Assembly (NCBI RefSeq): GCF_017589465.1
Contig: NZ_JAELYA010000009.1
Span: 62,001 to 126,000 of the forward strand
DNA length: 64,000 nt
Direction: 5' to 3'
Origin: Pseudomonas schmalbachii
Lineage (GTDB): Bacteria; Pseudomonadota; Gammaproteobacteria; Pseudomonadales; Pseudomonadaceae
Below are positions 35,979-45,400 of the stretch, piece by piece. A model generated the notes under the pieces. That model made no database searches. It was not told the DNA's origin and was given only the letters and a program-made list of their open reading frames with translations. Position 1 is the stretch's first letter; each line of letters starts with the position of its first letter. Both the position numbers and the translations under genes were made by a program.

Positions 35979-36651
35979 GGCGCACCTCGGCAGCGGTCGC
36001 CCCGGCGCGCGGCAGGCCACGGAACATGTCGGCGTACAGGCGGTAGACCACCCGCGCGGAATGGATCACCGCGGCCTGGTCGTCGGCATCGTCGAGGCGG
36101 TTCATCAGGCTGCGATAGGTCTGCATGTGGTCCTGGTCCAGCGCGCCGTGGGAGCTCAGGTAGCTGAAGGCGTTCCCGGGCAGGCCGAGGCTGTCGCGGA
36201 TGCTGCCGGCGGCATGGGTGGCGAGGGCGACGCTGGTGCCTTCGAGGACGTTGACCATGCCGAACAGGCCGACCGGGTTGCCGCGGGCGATGAGGTCGTA
36301 GAGATAGGCCACCATCAGCTCGATGGGCAGCGCCGGACGGCTGCCCTGCACGGCATCCGCATCGCCTCCGCAGGCGGCGATGTCGTCGAGAATCCAGCGT
36401 TCGTGGCCGTATTCCTCGTCGATGTACTCGCAGACGGCACCGCGCAGCCACTCCAGGCGGGCGGGCAGGCGCGCGCCGCAGGCCATCAGCAGCGGCACGG
36501 TATGGCGGACATGGTGGTAGGCCTGGGTGAGGAAGGCGACGTAGCCCTCCAGGCTGACCACGCCGGCCAGCGCCTCGCGGATCACCGGGACGCCGAACAG
36601 CGCCTCGCGTTCGCTGGCGGTGGCGGTTTGCAGGGTGTCGAAGAATGGCAT
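35965..36651 (-). CDS. Heme-oxygenase-like iron-dependent enzyme (TenA/HDO type)
   Basis: 228 residues, all-helical, annotated in relatives as TenA-like or iron-containing redox enzyme. Candidate metal ligands by position are Glu80 and His83 (EEYGH), Glu137 (NVLEGTS), His168, Asp172 and His175 (HGALDQDH). This pattern is that of heme-oxygenase-like di-iron oxidases such as UndA, which turns a fatty acid into a terminal alkene, and of related C-C or N-oxidising enzymes. A thiaminase role (TenA) is less likely because no active-site Cys motif is seen. The gene starts 10 bases after the ligase gene, so both probably act in one pathway on an acyl substrate. Confidence 0.82.
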   Translation of the reverse strand: MPFFDTLQTATASEREALFGVPVIREALAGVVSLEGYVAFLTQAYHHVRHTVPLLMACGARLPARLEWLRGAVCEYIDEEYGHERWILDDIAACGGDADAVQGSRPALPIELMVAYLYDLIARGNPVGLFGMVNVLEGTSVALATHAAGSIRDSLGLPGNAFSYLSSHGALDQDHMQTYRSLMNRLDDADDQAAVIHSARVVYRLYADMFRGLPRAGATAAEVRHATV

Positions 36652-36661
36652 GGCAATCACC

Positions 36662-38128
36662 TCATTCGGTAACCAGGGCTGACAGTTCGTTGCGGTAGCG
36701 CTCGAGAATGGCCGCGCGGCGCGGGCGGCCGTTGGCGGTGAGCGTGCCGCTGGCGAGATCGAAGGGTTGCGGCAGCCGCCGCCAGGCATGTATCTGCGCG
36801 TAGTCGGGCAGATTGCGGTTGGCCTGCTCCACGGCGGCGGCCAGCGTCGCGTCGGCGCACTGGGGGTCCAGCGGCCAGAGCAGGGCGAGGTTCTGGTGCA
36901 GGCCCTCGCCGTGGACGAAGGCCTGGAGGATGACGCCGTTCTGCGTCAGTTCCGCCTCGACCCATTCCGGATTGACGTTGCGGCCGAAGCTGGTGATGAA
37001 CTGGTTCTTCTTGCGCCCGCCGAGGTACAGGTAGCCGTCCTCGTCGAAGCGGCCGACGTCGCCGGTGGGCCACCACTCGCCGTCGAACGGCGCCTCGCCG
37101 AGATAGCCGAGCGCTACCGAGCCGCTGACCAGCACCTCGCTGTCCTCCGCCAGCCGCACCTGCACATGCGGCAGCGGCTGGCCGACGCTGCCGGGGCGGT
37201 TGGCGCCAGGGCGGTTCAGGCACACCACCGAGGCGCATTCGGAGAGCCCGTAGCCCTCGTATACCGGCAGGCCGACCTGCGCCGCGCGGGCCAGCAGCTC
37301 GGGCGAGACGTGCGCGCCGCCGACCGCGACGAAGCGCAGCGGCCCGACCTGCATCTGCCCGCGCTCGATGGCCGTGACCAGGCCGAGCAGCAGTTGCGGC
37401 ACGAGGATCAGGCTCTGCGCGCCGCTGAGGGCGATGCAGTCGAGCAGGCGCGGCCAGTCGACGCTGCTGGCGCCGCCGATGCCCAGCCGTTCCTGCGGCA
37501 GCAGGACGATCTCGGCGCCGGCCAGCAACGCGGCGTAGATGCCGAGGTTTTCCAGCAGCACCGCCAGCGGCAGGACCGCCAGGTAACGCTGCGGCTCGGC
37601 GGGACGGCTGGCCAGCTCCACTTCGTAGGCCACCCGCAACAGCGCCTGCGCGCTCAGGCAGACGCCCTTGGGCGCGCCGGTGCTGCCGGAGGTGTAGGTG
37701 ATCTTCGCCGTGCCTGCCGGCAGGACCGCATCGCCCCGCTGCGGCCGGCGCCAGAATGGCGGGTCGGCGGCAAAGCCGAGCCCCGCCAGTTCCTCGGCCA
37801 TGTCTCCATCGGCCAGCAGCAGCGTGGCGCCGGTCTGCTCCAGGCAGTGGGCGCGCTGCGCCGGGGTGAAGAACGGCGGCAGGATCACGCAGGGTCGTCC
37901 GGCGAGCAGTGCCGCCAGGTCCCAGAGCAGGGCCTCGGGACCGTTCTCCAGTGCCAGGGCGAATACGCCCGGGGGCTCCGCGCGCAGCCATTCCTCGCGC
38001 CGCTCCACTTCGTGCAGCAACTGGCCGTAATGGCAGACCAGGCCGTCGCCGTGCAGGGCGACCCGCCCGGGCTGGTGCGCGCCGAGCCGGCGCAGGGTTT
38101 CCCATAGTGCGCTCAGTTCAGGCTGCAT
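36662..38128 (-). CDS. AMP-dependent acyl ligase/synthetase
   Basis: 488 residues, ANL superfamily. The phosphate-binding motif YTSGSTGAPKG is at 145-155, YEGYGLSE (A5) and TGDVGRFDEDGYLYLGGRKK (A7/A8) follow. The usual catalytic Lys near the C-terminus (A10, as in SGKxxR) appears to be Arg468 in TLTANGRPRRA. This could weaken the adenylation step or shift the reaction, so activity should not be assumed. The protein is short for a fatty-acyl-CoA ligase but full-length for the family. It overlaps the thermostable-hemolysin-family gene by 11 bases and is second in the operon. It would activate a carboxylic acid for the other enzymes. Confidence 0.88.
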   Translation of the reverse strand: MQPELSALWETLRRLGAHQPGRVALHGDGLVCHYGQLLHEVERREEWLRAEPPGVFALALENGPEALLWDLAALLAGRPCVILPPFFTPAQRAHCLEQTGATLLLADGDMAEELAGLGFAADPPFWRRPQRGDAVLPAGTAKITYTSGSTGAPKGVCLSAQALLRVAYEVELASRPAEPQRYLAVLPLAVLLENLGIYAALLAGAEIVLLPQERLGIGGASSVDWPRLLDCIALSGAQSLILVPQLLLGLVTAIERGQMQVGPLRFVAVGGAHVSPELLARAAQVGLPVYEGYGLSECASVVCLNRPGANRPGSVGQPLPHVQVRLAEDSEVLVSGSVALGYLGEAPFDGEWWPTGDVGRFDEDGYLYLGGRKKNQFITSFGRNVNPEWVEAELTQNGVILQAFVHGEGLHQNLALLWPLDPQCADATLAAAVEQANRNLPDYAQIHAWRRLPQPFDLASGTLTANGRPRRAAILERYRNELSALVTE

Positions 38129-38792
38129 GGCCGGTCTCGTTCAGAAAGGGAAAGCCCAGGCCGGCGAACACCCCGCCGCGCTGCAACAGGTCGCGACCGT
38201 GGCGGATGTTGCCGGCGAACACGTGCGGCTGCTGCGCGTAGTAGCTGCCCCAGTCGTCGTGCTCGTTTCCCAGCCGCTGCGCTTCGGCGCGGGCCAGCAC
38301 CAGCGGTTCCAGACCCAGGCGGTGGAAGCTGTTGAGCAGGCTGGCGGCGCCGGTGAAGGCCACCCATTCCAGCCCGCGGGCGGCGAGCAGCCAGGTCGCC
38401 GCGATGATGATCAGGCGTGCGCTGCCGGCGCCGACGGAACTCAGGTTGCCGACCTCGACCAGCTCCGCCCGCTCCACCGCGCGCCCGGCCAGGCGCGACA
38501 CGGGATGTTCCAGCGGCTCGTCGAGATACTGTTCGAGAAACAGCGGCCCCGACTCGGCCAGGCGCATCCCGGCGACCGCCAGCAACCGCCCCTCGGCATC
38601 GCGCAGGGCGAGCAGCTCCGGCAGGAAATGGCGGATGTCGGCATGGTGCGCATGGCTGAAACGGTCGTGGATGAACTCTTCCACCTGCTCGCGGCCGGCA
38701 TCGCCGCTGCGCAGCAGTTCGAGGCTGGCGCGATGCTCCGCGCGCTGGTCGAAATGAAATGGGAACAGCGAACTCCATTCGTCGCCGGTCAT
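38118..38792 (-). CDS. Thermostable hemolysin family protein (T_hemolysin)
   Basis: 224 residues, first gene of the seven-gene operon. It has the family pattern seen in Vibrio thermostable delta-hemolysins: FIHDRFSHAHHADIRHFLPEL near residue 44 (cut here as FIHDRFSHAHHADI, FLPELLAL), EVGNLSSVGAGSARLIII, and LNSFHRLGLEPLVLA. The fold is predicted to be acetyltransferase-like (GNAT), so it may transfer an acyl group rather than lyse cells; there is no signal peptide. The GGGGGGAGC ribosome binding site precedes the ATG at 38792. Its operon partners (ligase, iron oxidase, SDR) fit an acyl-transfer role better than toxin activity. Function is inference. Confidence 0.82.
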   Translation of the reverse strand: MTGDEWSSLFPFHFDQRAEHRASLELLRSGDAGREQVEEFIHDRFSHAHHADIRHFLPELLALRDAEGRLLAVAGMRLAESGPLFLEQYLDEPLEHPVSRLAGRAVERAELVEVGNLSSVGAGSARLIIIAATWLLAARGLEWVAFTGAASLLNSFHRLGLEPLVLARAEAQRLGNEHDDWGSYYAQQPHVFAGNIRHGRDLLQRGGVFAGLGFPFLNETGHAA

Positions 38793-38830
38793 GTGTCGCT
38801 CCCCCCCTGCGGGACTGTGCAATGGGGGCG

Positions 38831-38863
38831 AGTATCGGCAGCGAATCTGAAGGCAGTCTGAAG
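38831..38863 (-). promoter_or_regulatory. Promoter of the seven-gene operon with an 11-bp-spaced direct repeat
   Basis: On the minus strand: CTTCAG at 38863-38858, CTTCAG at 38852-38847 (repeat step 11 bp), then 10 bases, then the -10 box GATACT at 38836-38831. Transcription would start about 30 bases before the first ATG (38792). This is the layout of PmrA/PhoP/QseB-type activated promoters, where two hexamers on one face of the helix replace the -35 box. It points to control by the response regulator encoded in the same operon. Confidence 0.62.
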
Positions 38864-38965
38864 CTGGCCTGCGGGGCGCCCAACGGCAACGCTGGAAAAA
38901 CCAACAGCGGATCGACGGTTTTTTTGCTGAAATGCCCGTTCTTCCGCCCGGCACATGGAGATTCG

Positions 38966-41900
38966 ATGAGCGCGCAACTCAAGCCCGGCCTGATGGTCAT
39001 CCACGGTAACCACCCGGAAGACCTGCGCGACCTGCTGGTGCAGTGGATGAGCCTGCATCCGCTGGCGCCGCTGGAGAACGAGGTGATCCTGGTGCAGAGC
39101 AACGGCATCGCCCAGTGGCTCAAGCTCGCGCTGGCGCGGGACGTGGAGGAGGGCGGCTGCGGCATCACCGCGGCGCTGGACGTGCAGTTGCCGGCGCAAT
39201 TCCTCTGGCGTGCCTATCGCGGAGCGCTGGGGCGCGAGGAGATTCCCGAGGTTTCCGTGCTCGACAAGGCGCCGCTGACCTGGCGCCTGATGCACCTGTT
39301 GCCGACCCTGCTGGAACGCGAGCAGTTCCAGACCCTGCAGCGCTTCCTCGCCGACGACGCCGATCTGCGCAAGCGCCACCAGTTGGCCGAACGCCTGGCT
39401 GACCTGTTCGACCAGTACCAGGTCTACCGCGCCGACTGGCTGGAGGACTGGAGCCTAGGCCGCGACCAGCTGCGCCTGGCCAACGGCACGGTGCGCGAGC
39501 TGGACGAGGACAACCGCTGGCAGGCCGAGCTGTGGCGGGCGCTGATCGACGAGGTTGGCGCCGATGGACTGGCGAGCAGCCGCGCCGGGGTGCACCGACG
39601 TTTCCTCGATTGCCTGGAAGCCGCCATCGAACGTCCGAAAGCCCTGCCGCGCCGCGTCGTGGTGTTCGGCATCTCCGCCATGCCGGCGCAGACCGTCGAG
39701 GCGCTGGCCGCGCTGTCGCGCTTCGCCCAGGTACTGCTCTGCGTGCACAACCCCTGCCGCCACCACTGGGCCGATATCGTCGCCGACAAGGACCTGCTGC
39801 GTCACGAATACCGCCGCCAGCGCCGCCGCGCCGGCACGCCGGAACTGCTCGACGACGACCACCAGCACCAGTACGCACAGCCGCTGCTGGCCGCCTGGGG
39901 CAAGCAGGGGCGCGACTACATCAACCTGCTCGACCGCTACGACGACCCGGAAAGCTACCGCAACCAGTTCGACGCCGGGCGTATCGACCTGTTCAGCGAC
40001 GACCAGCCGACCACGCTGCTCGGCCAGTTGCAGGACGACATCCTCGAACTGCGCCCGCTGGCGGAAAGCCGCGAGCACTGGCCGCCGGTCGATCCGCAAG
40101 ACGACCTGTCGGTGCGCTTCCATGTCGCCCACAGCGCGCAGCGGGAAGTGGAAATCCTCCACGACCAGTTGCTCGCCCGCTTCGACGCCGACCCGGCGCT
40201 GCGCCCGCGCGACGTGATCGTCATGGTGCCGGACGTCAACACCTACGCGCCGCACATCGAGGCGGTGTTCGGCCAGTTGCCGCGCGATGATCGCCGCTTC
40301 ATCCCCTACACCCTGGCCGACCAGGGCCAGCGCGGCCGCGAGCCGCTGCTGGTGGCGCTGGAACACCTGCTGCGCCTGCCGGAAAGCCGCTTCGCAGTGA
40401 GCGAAGTCCTCGACCTGCTGGACGTCGCCGCCCTGCGCGCGCGCTTTGGCCTGTCTGATGCCGACCTGCCGCTGCTGCGCCGCTGGATCGATGGCGCCGG
40501 CGTGCGCTGGGGGCTGGATGGCGCGCAGCGCGAACGCCTCGGCCTGCCCGCCGCCGACGAGGCGAACAGCTGGCGCTTCGGCCTGCGGCGCATGCTGCTC
40601 GGCTTCGCGGTGGGCGAGGGCGAGGCGTTCCAGGGCATCCAGCCGTATGCCGAGATCGGCGGGCTGGATGCCGCCGTGCTCGGCCCGCTGGCGAATCTGC
40701 TGGCGGCGCTGGAACGCACCTGCGACGAACTGGCCGGCGAAGCGACGCCGGAGCAGTGGGGCGAACGCCTGGGCGAGTTGCTGGAGCGCTTCTTCCGGGT
40801 CAGTGATGAACATGAAGAGCTGCTCCACCAGCAATTGCTGAAGCTGCGCGATGGCTGGCTGGAGACCTGTACCCATGCCGGCTTCGCCGATCCCGTGCCG
40901 CTCTCGGTGGTGCGCGAAGCCTGGCTCGGCGGGCTGGATGCCGGCGGCCTGAACCAGCGTTTCCTCGCCGGCGCGGTGAGCTTCTGCACCCTGATGCCGA
41001 TGCGCGCCATTCCGTTCCGGCTGGTCTGCCTGCTCGGCATGAACGACGGCGACTACCCGCGCCAGCAATCGCCGCTGGACTTCGACCTGATGCGCAACGA
41101 CTACCGCCCCGGCGACCGCTCGCGGCGCGAGGACGACCGCTACCTGCTGCTGGAGGCGCTGCTCTCGGCGCGCGACCAGCTCTATATCAGCTGGGTCGGC
41201 CGCAGCATCCGCGACAACAGCGAGCGGGCGCCCTCGGTGCTGATCGGCCAGTTGCGCGACCACCTCGCCGCCGGCTGGAAGCTGGCAGGCGACGGTAAGC
41301 TGCTGAAGGCCCTGACCCGCGAGCACCCGCTGCAACCCTTCAGCCGCAACTACTTCGAAGCCGAGGTCGAGGGCATCGACGGACTCTTCACCTACGCCCG
41401 CGAATGGCGCGAAGTGCATCGCGAGGAACTGCCGGCGAGCGGCGAGGAACCGCTGGCGCCGCTCACCCTCGACGCAGCCATCGGCCTGCGCGTGCTGGCC
41501 GACTTTCTCGCCAACCCGGTCAATGCCTTTTTCGTGCAGCGCCTGAAGGTGCGCTTCGGCGAGGAACAGCTGACCGGCAACGACGAGGAACCCTTCGAGC
41601 TGAATGGGCTGGAAAACTGGCAACTGCAATTCGAACTGAGCGAGCGCATGCGCCCGTGGGTCGAGCAGGACTGGCAGGCCGAGCGTCTGTCGCAGCGGCT
41701 GGAAGATGAAGTCGAGCGCCTGCGCCGCGAAGGCCGCCTGCCATTGGCGGCGTTCGGCGACTTCTCCGCGCGGGAACTGGCCGCGCCGCTGCACGACCTG
41801 CTTGCCCGCTATCGCGAGCAACTGGACTACTGGGCCATTGCCGAGGAAGAGCAGCGCGAACTTGTCCACAGCCATGCGGGCGTCGAGCTGTCCGACTGGC

Positions 41901-42427
41901 TCGGCGGACTGCGCCGCAACGCCGACGGCCGTCTCGCCAGCCTGCAACTGATCAGCGGCAAGCTGCACGAAGGGCGCGGCTACAAGTGGCACACGCTGGT
42001 ACGTCACTGGGTGCGGCATCTGGCCCTGCAACTCTGCGGCGAACCGGTGAGCAGCCTGCTGGTCGGCCTGACCGACACCCTGGAACTGCCGCCGCTGTCG
42101 ACGGAGCAGGCGCGCGCCGAGCTGGACCGGCTGATCGATGCCTGGCTCGAAGGCATGCGTCGGCCGCTGCCGGTGGCGTGCAAGGCGGCGTTCGGCTGGC
42201 TGACCGCTGGCGAGGATGAGCAGCGCAAGCTGGGTGAGGCGGCCAAGCGCTATGACGGCGGCTTCAACCTCAATGGCGAGGCGGCCTCGTCGCCGGCGCT
42301 GGCGCGGGTCTATCCGGACTTCGCCGCGCTGAACGCCAGCGGCGAATTCGCCACCTGGGCCGAGGCGCTCTACGGTCCGTTGTACAACCTCCTGACCCGT
42401 CAGGACGACGCGGAGGACGCCGCATGA
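38966..42427 (+). CDS. recC: Exodeoxyribonuclease V subunit gamma (RecC)
   Basis: 1153 residues, typical RecC length. Early segments such as LMVIHGNHPEDLRDLL and VILVQSNGIAQWLKL, then LCVHNPCRHHWADI in the middle and RFVPYTLAD-like FIPYTLADQ, are RecC features. RecC recognises the Chi sequence, splits the duplex and holds RecB and RecD together in the cytoplasm. It begins the recC-recB-recD operon; the ATG at 38966 follows TGGAGATTCG. It is divergent from the seven-gene operon, 173 bases apart. Its end overlaps recB by 4 bases. Confidence 0.96.
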   Translation: MSAQLKPGLMVIHGNHPEDLRDLLVQWMSLHPLAPLENEVILVQSNGIAQWLKLALARDVEEGGCGITAALDVQLPAQFLWRAYRGALGREEIPEVSVLDKAPLTWRLMHLLPTLLEREQFQTLQRFLADDADLRKRHQLAERLADLFDQYQVYRADWLEDWSLGRDQLRLANGTVRELDEDNRWQAELWRALIDEVGADGLASSRAGVHRRFLDCLEAAIERPKALPRRVVVFGISAMPAQTVEALAALSRFAQVLLCVHNPCRHHWADIVADKDLLRHEYRRQRRRAGTPELLDDDHQHQYAQPLLAAWGKQGRDYINLLDRYDDPESYRNQFDAGRIDLFSDDQPTTLLGQLQDDILELRPLAESREHWPPVDPQDDLSVRFHVAHSAQREVEILHDQLLARFDADPALRPRDVIVMVPDVNTYAPHIEAVFGQLPRDDRRFIPYTLADQGQRGREPLLVALEHLLRLPESRFAVSEVLDLLDVAALRARFGLSDADLPLLRRWIDGAGVRWGLDGAQRERLGLPAADEANSWRFGLRRMLLGFAVGEGEAFQGIQPYAEIGGLDAAVLGPLANLLAALERTCDELAGEATPEQWGERLGELLERFFRVSDEHEELLHQQLLKLRDGWLETCTHAGFADPVPLSVVREAWLGGLDAGGLNQRFLAGAVSFCTLMPMRAIPFRLVCLLGMNDGDYPRQQSPLDFDLMRNDYRPGDRSRREDDRYLLLEALLSARDQLYISWVGRSIRDNSERAPSVLIGQLRDHLAAGWKLAGDGKLLKALTREHPLQPFSRNYFEAEVEGIDGLFTYAREWREVHREELPASGEEPLAPLTLDAAIGLRVLADFLANPVNAFFVQRLKVRFGEEQLTGNDEEPFELNGLENWQLQFELSERMRPWVEQDWQAERLSQRLEDEVERLRREGRLPLAAFGDFSARELAAPLHDLLARYREQLDYWAIAEEEQRELVHSHAGVELSDWLGGLRRNADGRLASLQLISGKLHEGRGYKWHTLVRHWVRHLALQLCGEPVSSLLVGLTDTLELPPLSTEQARAELDRLIDAWLEGMRRPLPVACKAAFGWLTAGEDEQRKLGEAAKRYDGGFNLNGEAASSPALARVYPDFAALNASGEFATWAEALYGPLYNLLTRQDDAEDAA

Positions 42428-45400
42428 GCGCGCCCGTGCAACTCGACGTACTGGATTTCCCGCTGCACGGCAGCCGCCTGATCGAGGCCAGCGCCGGTAC
42501 CGGCAAGACCTTCACCATCGCGCTTCTTTATGTACGGCTGGTGCTGGCCCACGGCGGCGAACAGGCGTTCGGCCGGCCCTTGAGTCCGCCGGAAATCCTG
42601 GTGGTGACCTTCACCGACGCGGCGACGCAGGAATTGCGCGACCGCATCCGCCTGCGCCTGACCGAGGCGGCGCATTGCTTCGCCGAGCCCGAGGCGAAGC
42701 ACGACGGCCTGCTGGTGCAGTTGCGCGACAGCTATCCCGCCGAACGCTGGCCCGGCCGCGCGCGCCTGCTGCGCCTGGCCGCCGAATGGATGGACGAGGC
42801 CGCCGTCTCGACCATCCACAGCTGGTGCTATCGCATGCTGCGCGAGCACGCCTTCGACAGCGGCAGCCTGTTCACCCAGGACCTCGCCGCCGACCAGAGC
42901 GAGCTGCTCGCCGAAGCCGTGCGCGACTACTGGCGGCGCAACTTCTACCCGCTCGCACGCGGCGCGGCGAATGCCGTGGCGCACTGCTGGTCCGGCCCCG
43001 AGGCACTGGCCCGCGCGTTGCAGCCGCTGCTGGCGCAGCAGGAAGCCGGCTTCCGCTATGCCGACCGGCCGCTGCTGGCGCCGGAGTCCCTCGCTGCGTT
43101 GCTGGAGCAGACCGGCGAGTGGTACGCCAATCGCGATGCCGCCGAAACCGGCGCCCGCGAAGCCTGGAAAGCCGAGCGCGAGGGGGTGGAAAAACTGCTG
43201 CACGACCTGCGCCCGCACCTCAACGGCACCAGCTATCGCGGCAAGGACGACGACGCCACCTTCGCCGGCTGGCTGGAAGCGCTGGCCGCCTGGAGCGAAG
43301 GCGGCGCTGCGCCGGACAATCTCGGCAAGTTCGGCCAGACGCGGATCAAGCTCAAGGGCAAGGCCACGGTGCCGGAACACCCGGCGCTGCAGGCTATCGA
43401 TGCCCTGCTGGAGCTGGACGGCGATTGCCCGAATATCGCTCCCAGCCTGCTGCTGCATGCCCTCGGCGAAGTGCGCGCGGCGCTGGAAGCGGAGAAGCAA
43501 CGCCGCGCCGAACTCGGCTTCGACGACCTGCTGATCCGCCTCGACCGCGCCCTGGCCGGCCCCGGCGGCGGGCATCTGGCCGAGCGCATCCGCGAGCAGT
43601 TCCCGGTGGCGCTGATCGACGAATTCCAGGACACCGACCCGCTGCAGTACCGCATCTTCGAGCGCATCTACCGCATTGCCGACAACCCGCCGGACCTCGG
43701 CCTGTTCCTGATCGGCGACCCCAAGCAGGCGATCTACGCCTTCCGCGGCGCCGATATCCACACCTACCTGCGCGCCCGCGCCGCCACCGCCGGCCGGCAC
43801 TACACGCTGGGCACCAACTACCGCTCCACCGTCGATATGGTCGCGGCGGCCAATGGCTGCTTCGCCTTCGCCGAAAAGCACGAGCGTGGCGCATTCCGCT
43901 TCGCCGACGAGACGGGCGAAAACCCGGTGCCGTTCCATGGCGTCGAAGCCAACGGCCGCGATGAGGTGCTGGAGCTCGACGGACAGCCGGCGCCAGCCAT
44001 GACCTTCTGGACACTGGACAACGACGGTCAGGTGGTCGGCTCCACGCTCTACCGCAAGGAAATGGCTGCCCGTTGCGCCAGCGCCATCCGCGACTGGCTC
44101 ACGCTCGCGCAGCAGGATCGCGCCGGATTCCGCAAGGAAGGCGGATTGAAGCCGCTGCGCCCGGCGGATATCGCCATCCTCGTGCGCGGCCGCAGCGAGG
44201 CCGAGGCGATCCGCAACGAACTGGCGGCGCGGCGGCTGTCCAGCGTCTACCTGTCCGACCGCGACTCGGTGTTCGACAGCCCGGAAGCCGGCGACCTGCT
44301 GCACTGGCTGCGCGCCTGCGCCGATCCCGGCGATGACGGCGCCCTGCGCGCCGCGCTGGCGACCCGCAGCCTCGACCTCGACTGGCAGACGCTGGAGCGG
44401 CTGAACCAGGACGAGCGCTTCTGGGAAGACACCGTGCTGCGCTTCCGCGACTACCGCGCGCTGTGGCAGCAGCAGGGCGTGCTGCCGATGCTGCGTCGCC
44501 TGCTCGCCGACTTCGCATTGCCGGCGCGCCTGCTGCGCCAGGCGGACGGCGAACGCAGCCTGACCAACCTGCTGCACCTGGCCGAATGGCTGCAGCGCGA
44601 GGCGGTGGAACTGGACGGCGAACATGCGCTGCTGCGGGTACTCGCCGAACAGCTGGAAAACCCGTCCAGCGAGGAAATCCTCCGCCTGGAAAGCGACGCC
44701 GACCTGATCAAGGTGGTGACCATCCACAAGTCCAAGGGCCTGGAATATCCGCTGGTGCTGCTGCCGTTCATCTGCAGCTGGCGCGAGCTGGACGGCAAGA
44801 GCGCGACGCCGCCGAGCTTCCAGGACGGCGATGCGCGGGTGGTCGAGCTGTCCCGCGACAAGGATCTGGTCGCCGCCGCCTTCGACAAGGCCAACGACGA
44901 ACGTCTCAGCGAGGACATGCGCCTGCTCTACGTGGCCCTGACCCGCGCGCGGCATGCGGTGTGGCTGGGCATGGCGCCGCTGGTATCCGGTAACGCCAAG
45001 AGCCCCGGTTTGCACAAGGGCGCGGTCGGCTATCTGCTCGGCGGGGGCGTGGCGCTGGCGGTGGAGGATATCCACAAGCGTCTCGAAGACCTGCAAACCG
45101 GTTGCACAGCCATCGCCATCGAACCGGCGCCGTCGGTGGATGAACAGCTGTATGTCGCGGAAGAGGCGGGCGCGCTGGGCAATGCCCGCGAGCCGCGTCG
45201 CCGCGTGGCGGAGAAATGGTGGATCGCCAGTTACTCCGCGCTGGCCGCGTTGGCGGTGGAGGGCGACGAGGACGAAATCCTGCCGCCGCCCGCCGCCGAC
45301 GAGCCGACCAGCGCCAGCGAGGACCTGCTGCGCGAGAGCGTGCTGGAAGAGCGCCACGAAGCCGAGGCGCTGCCGGCGCCGGGCAGTCTGCATGCGTTTC

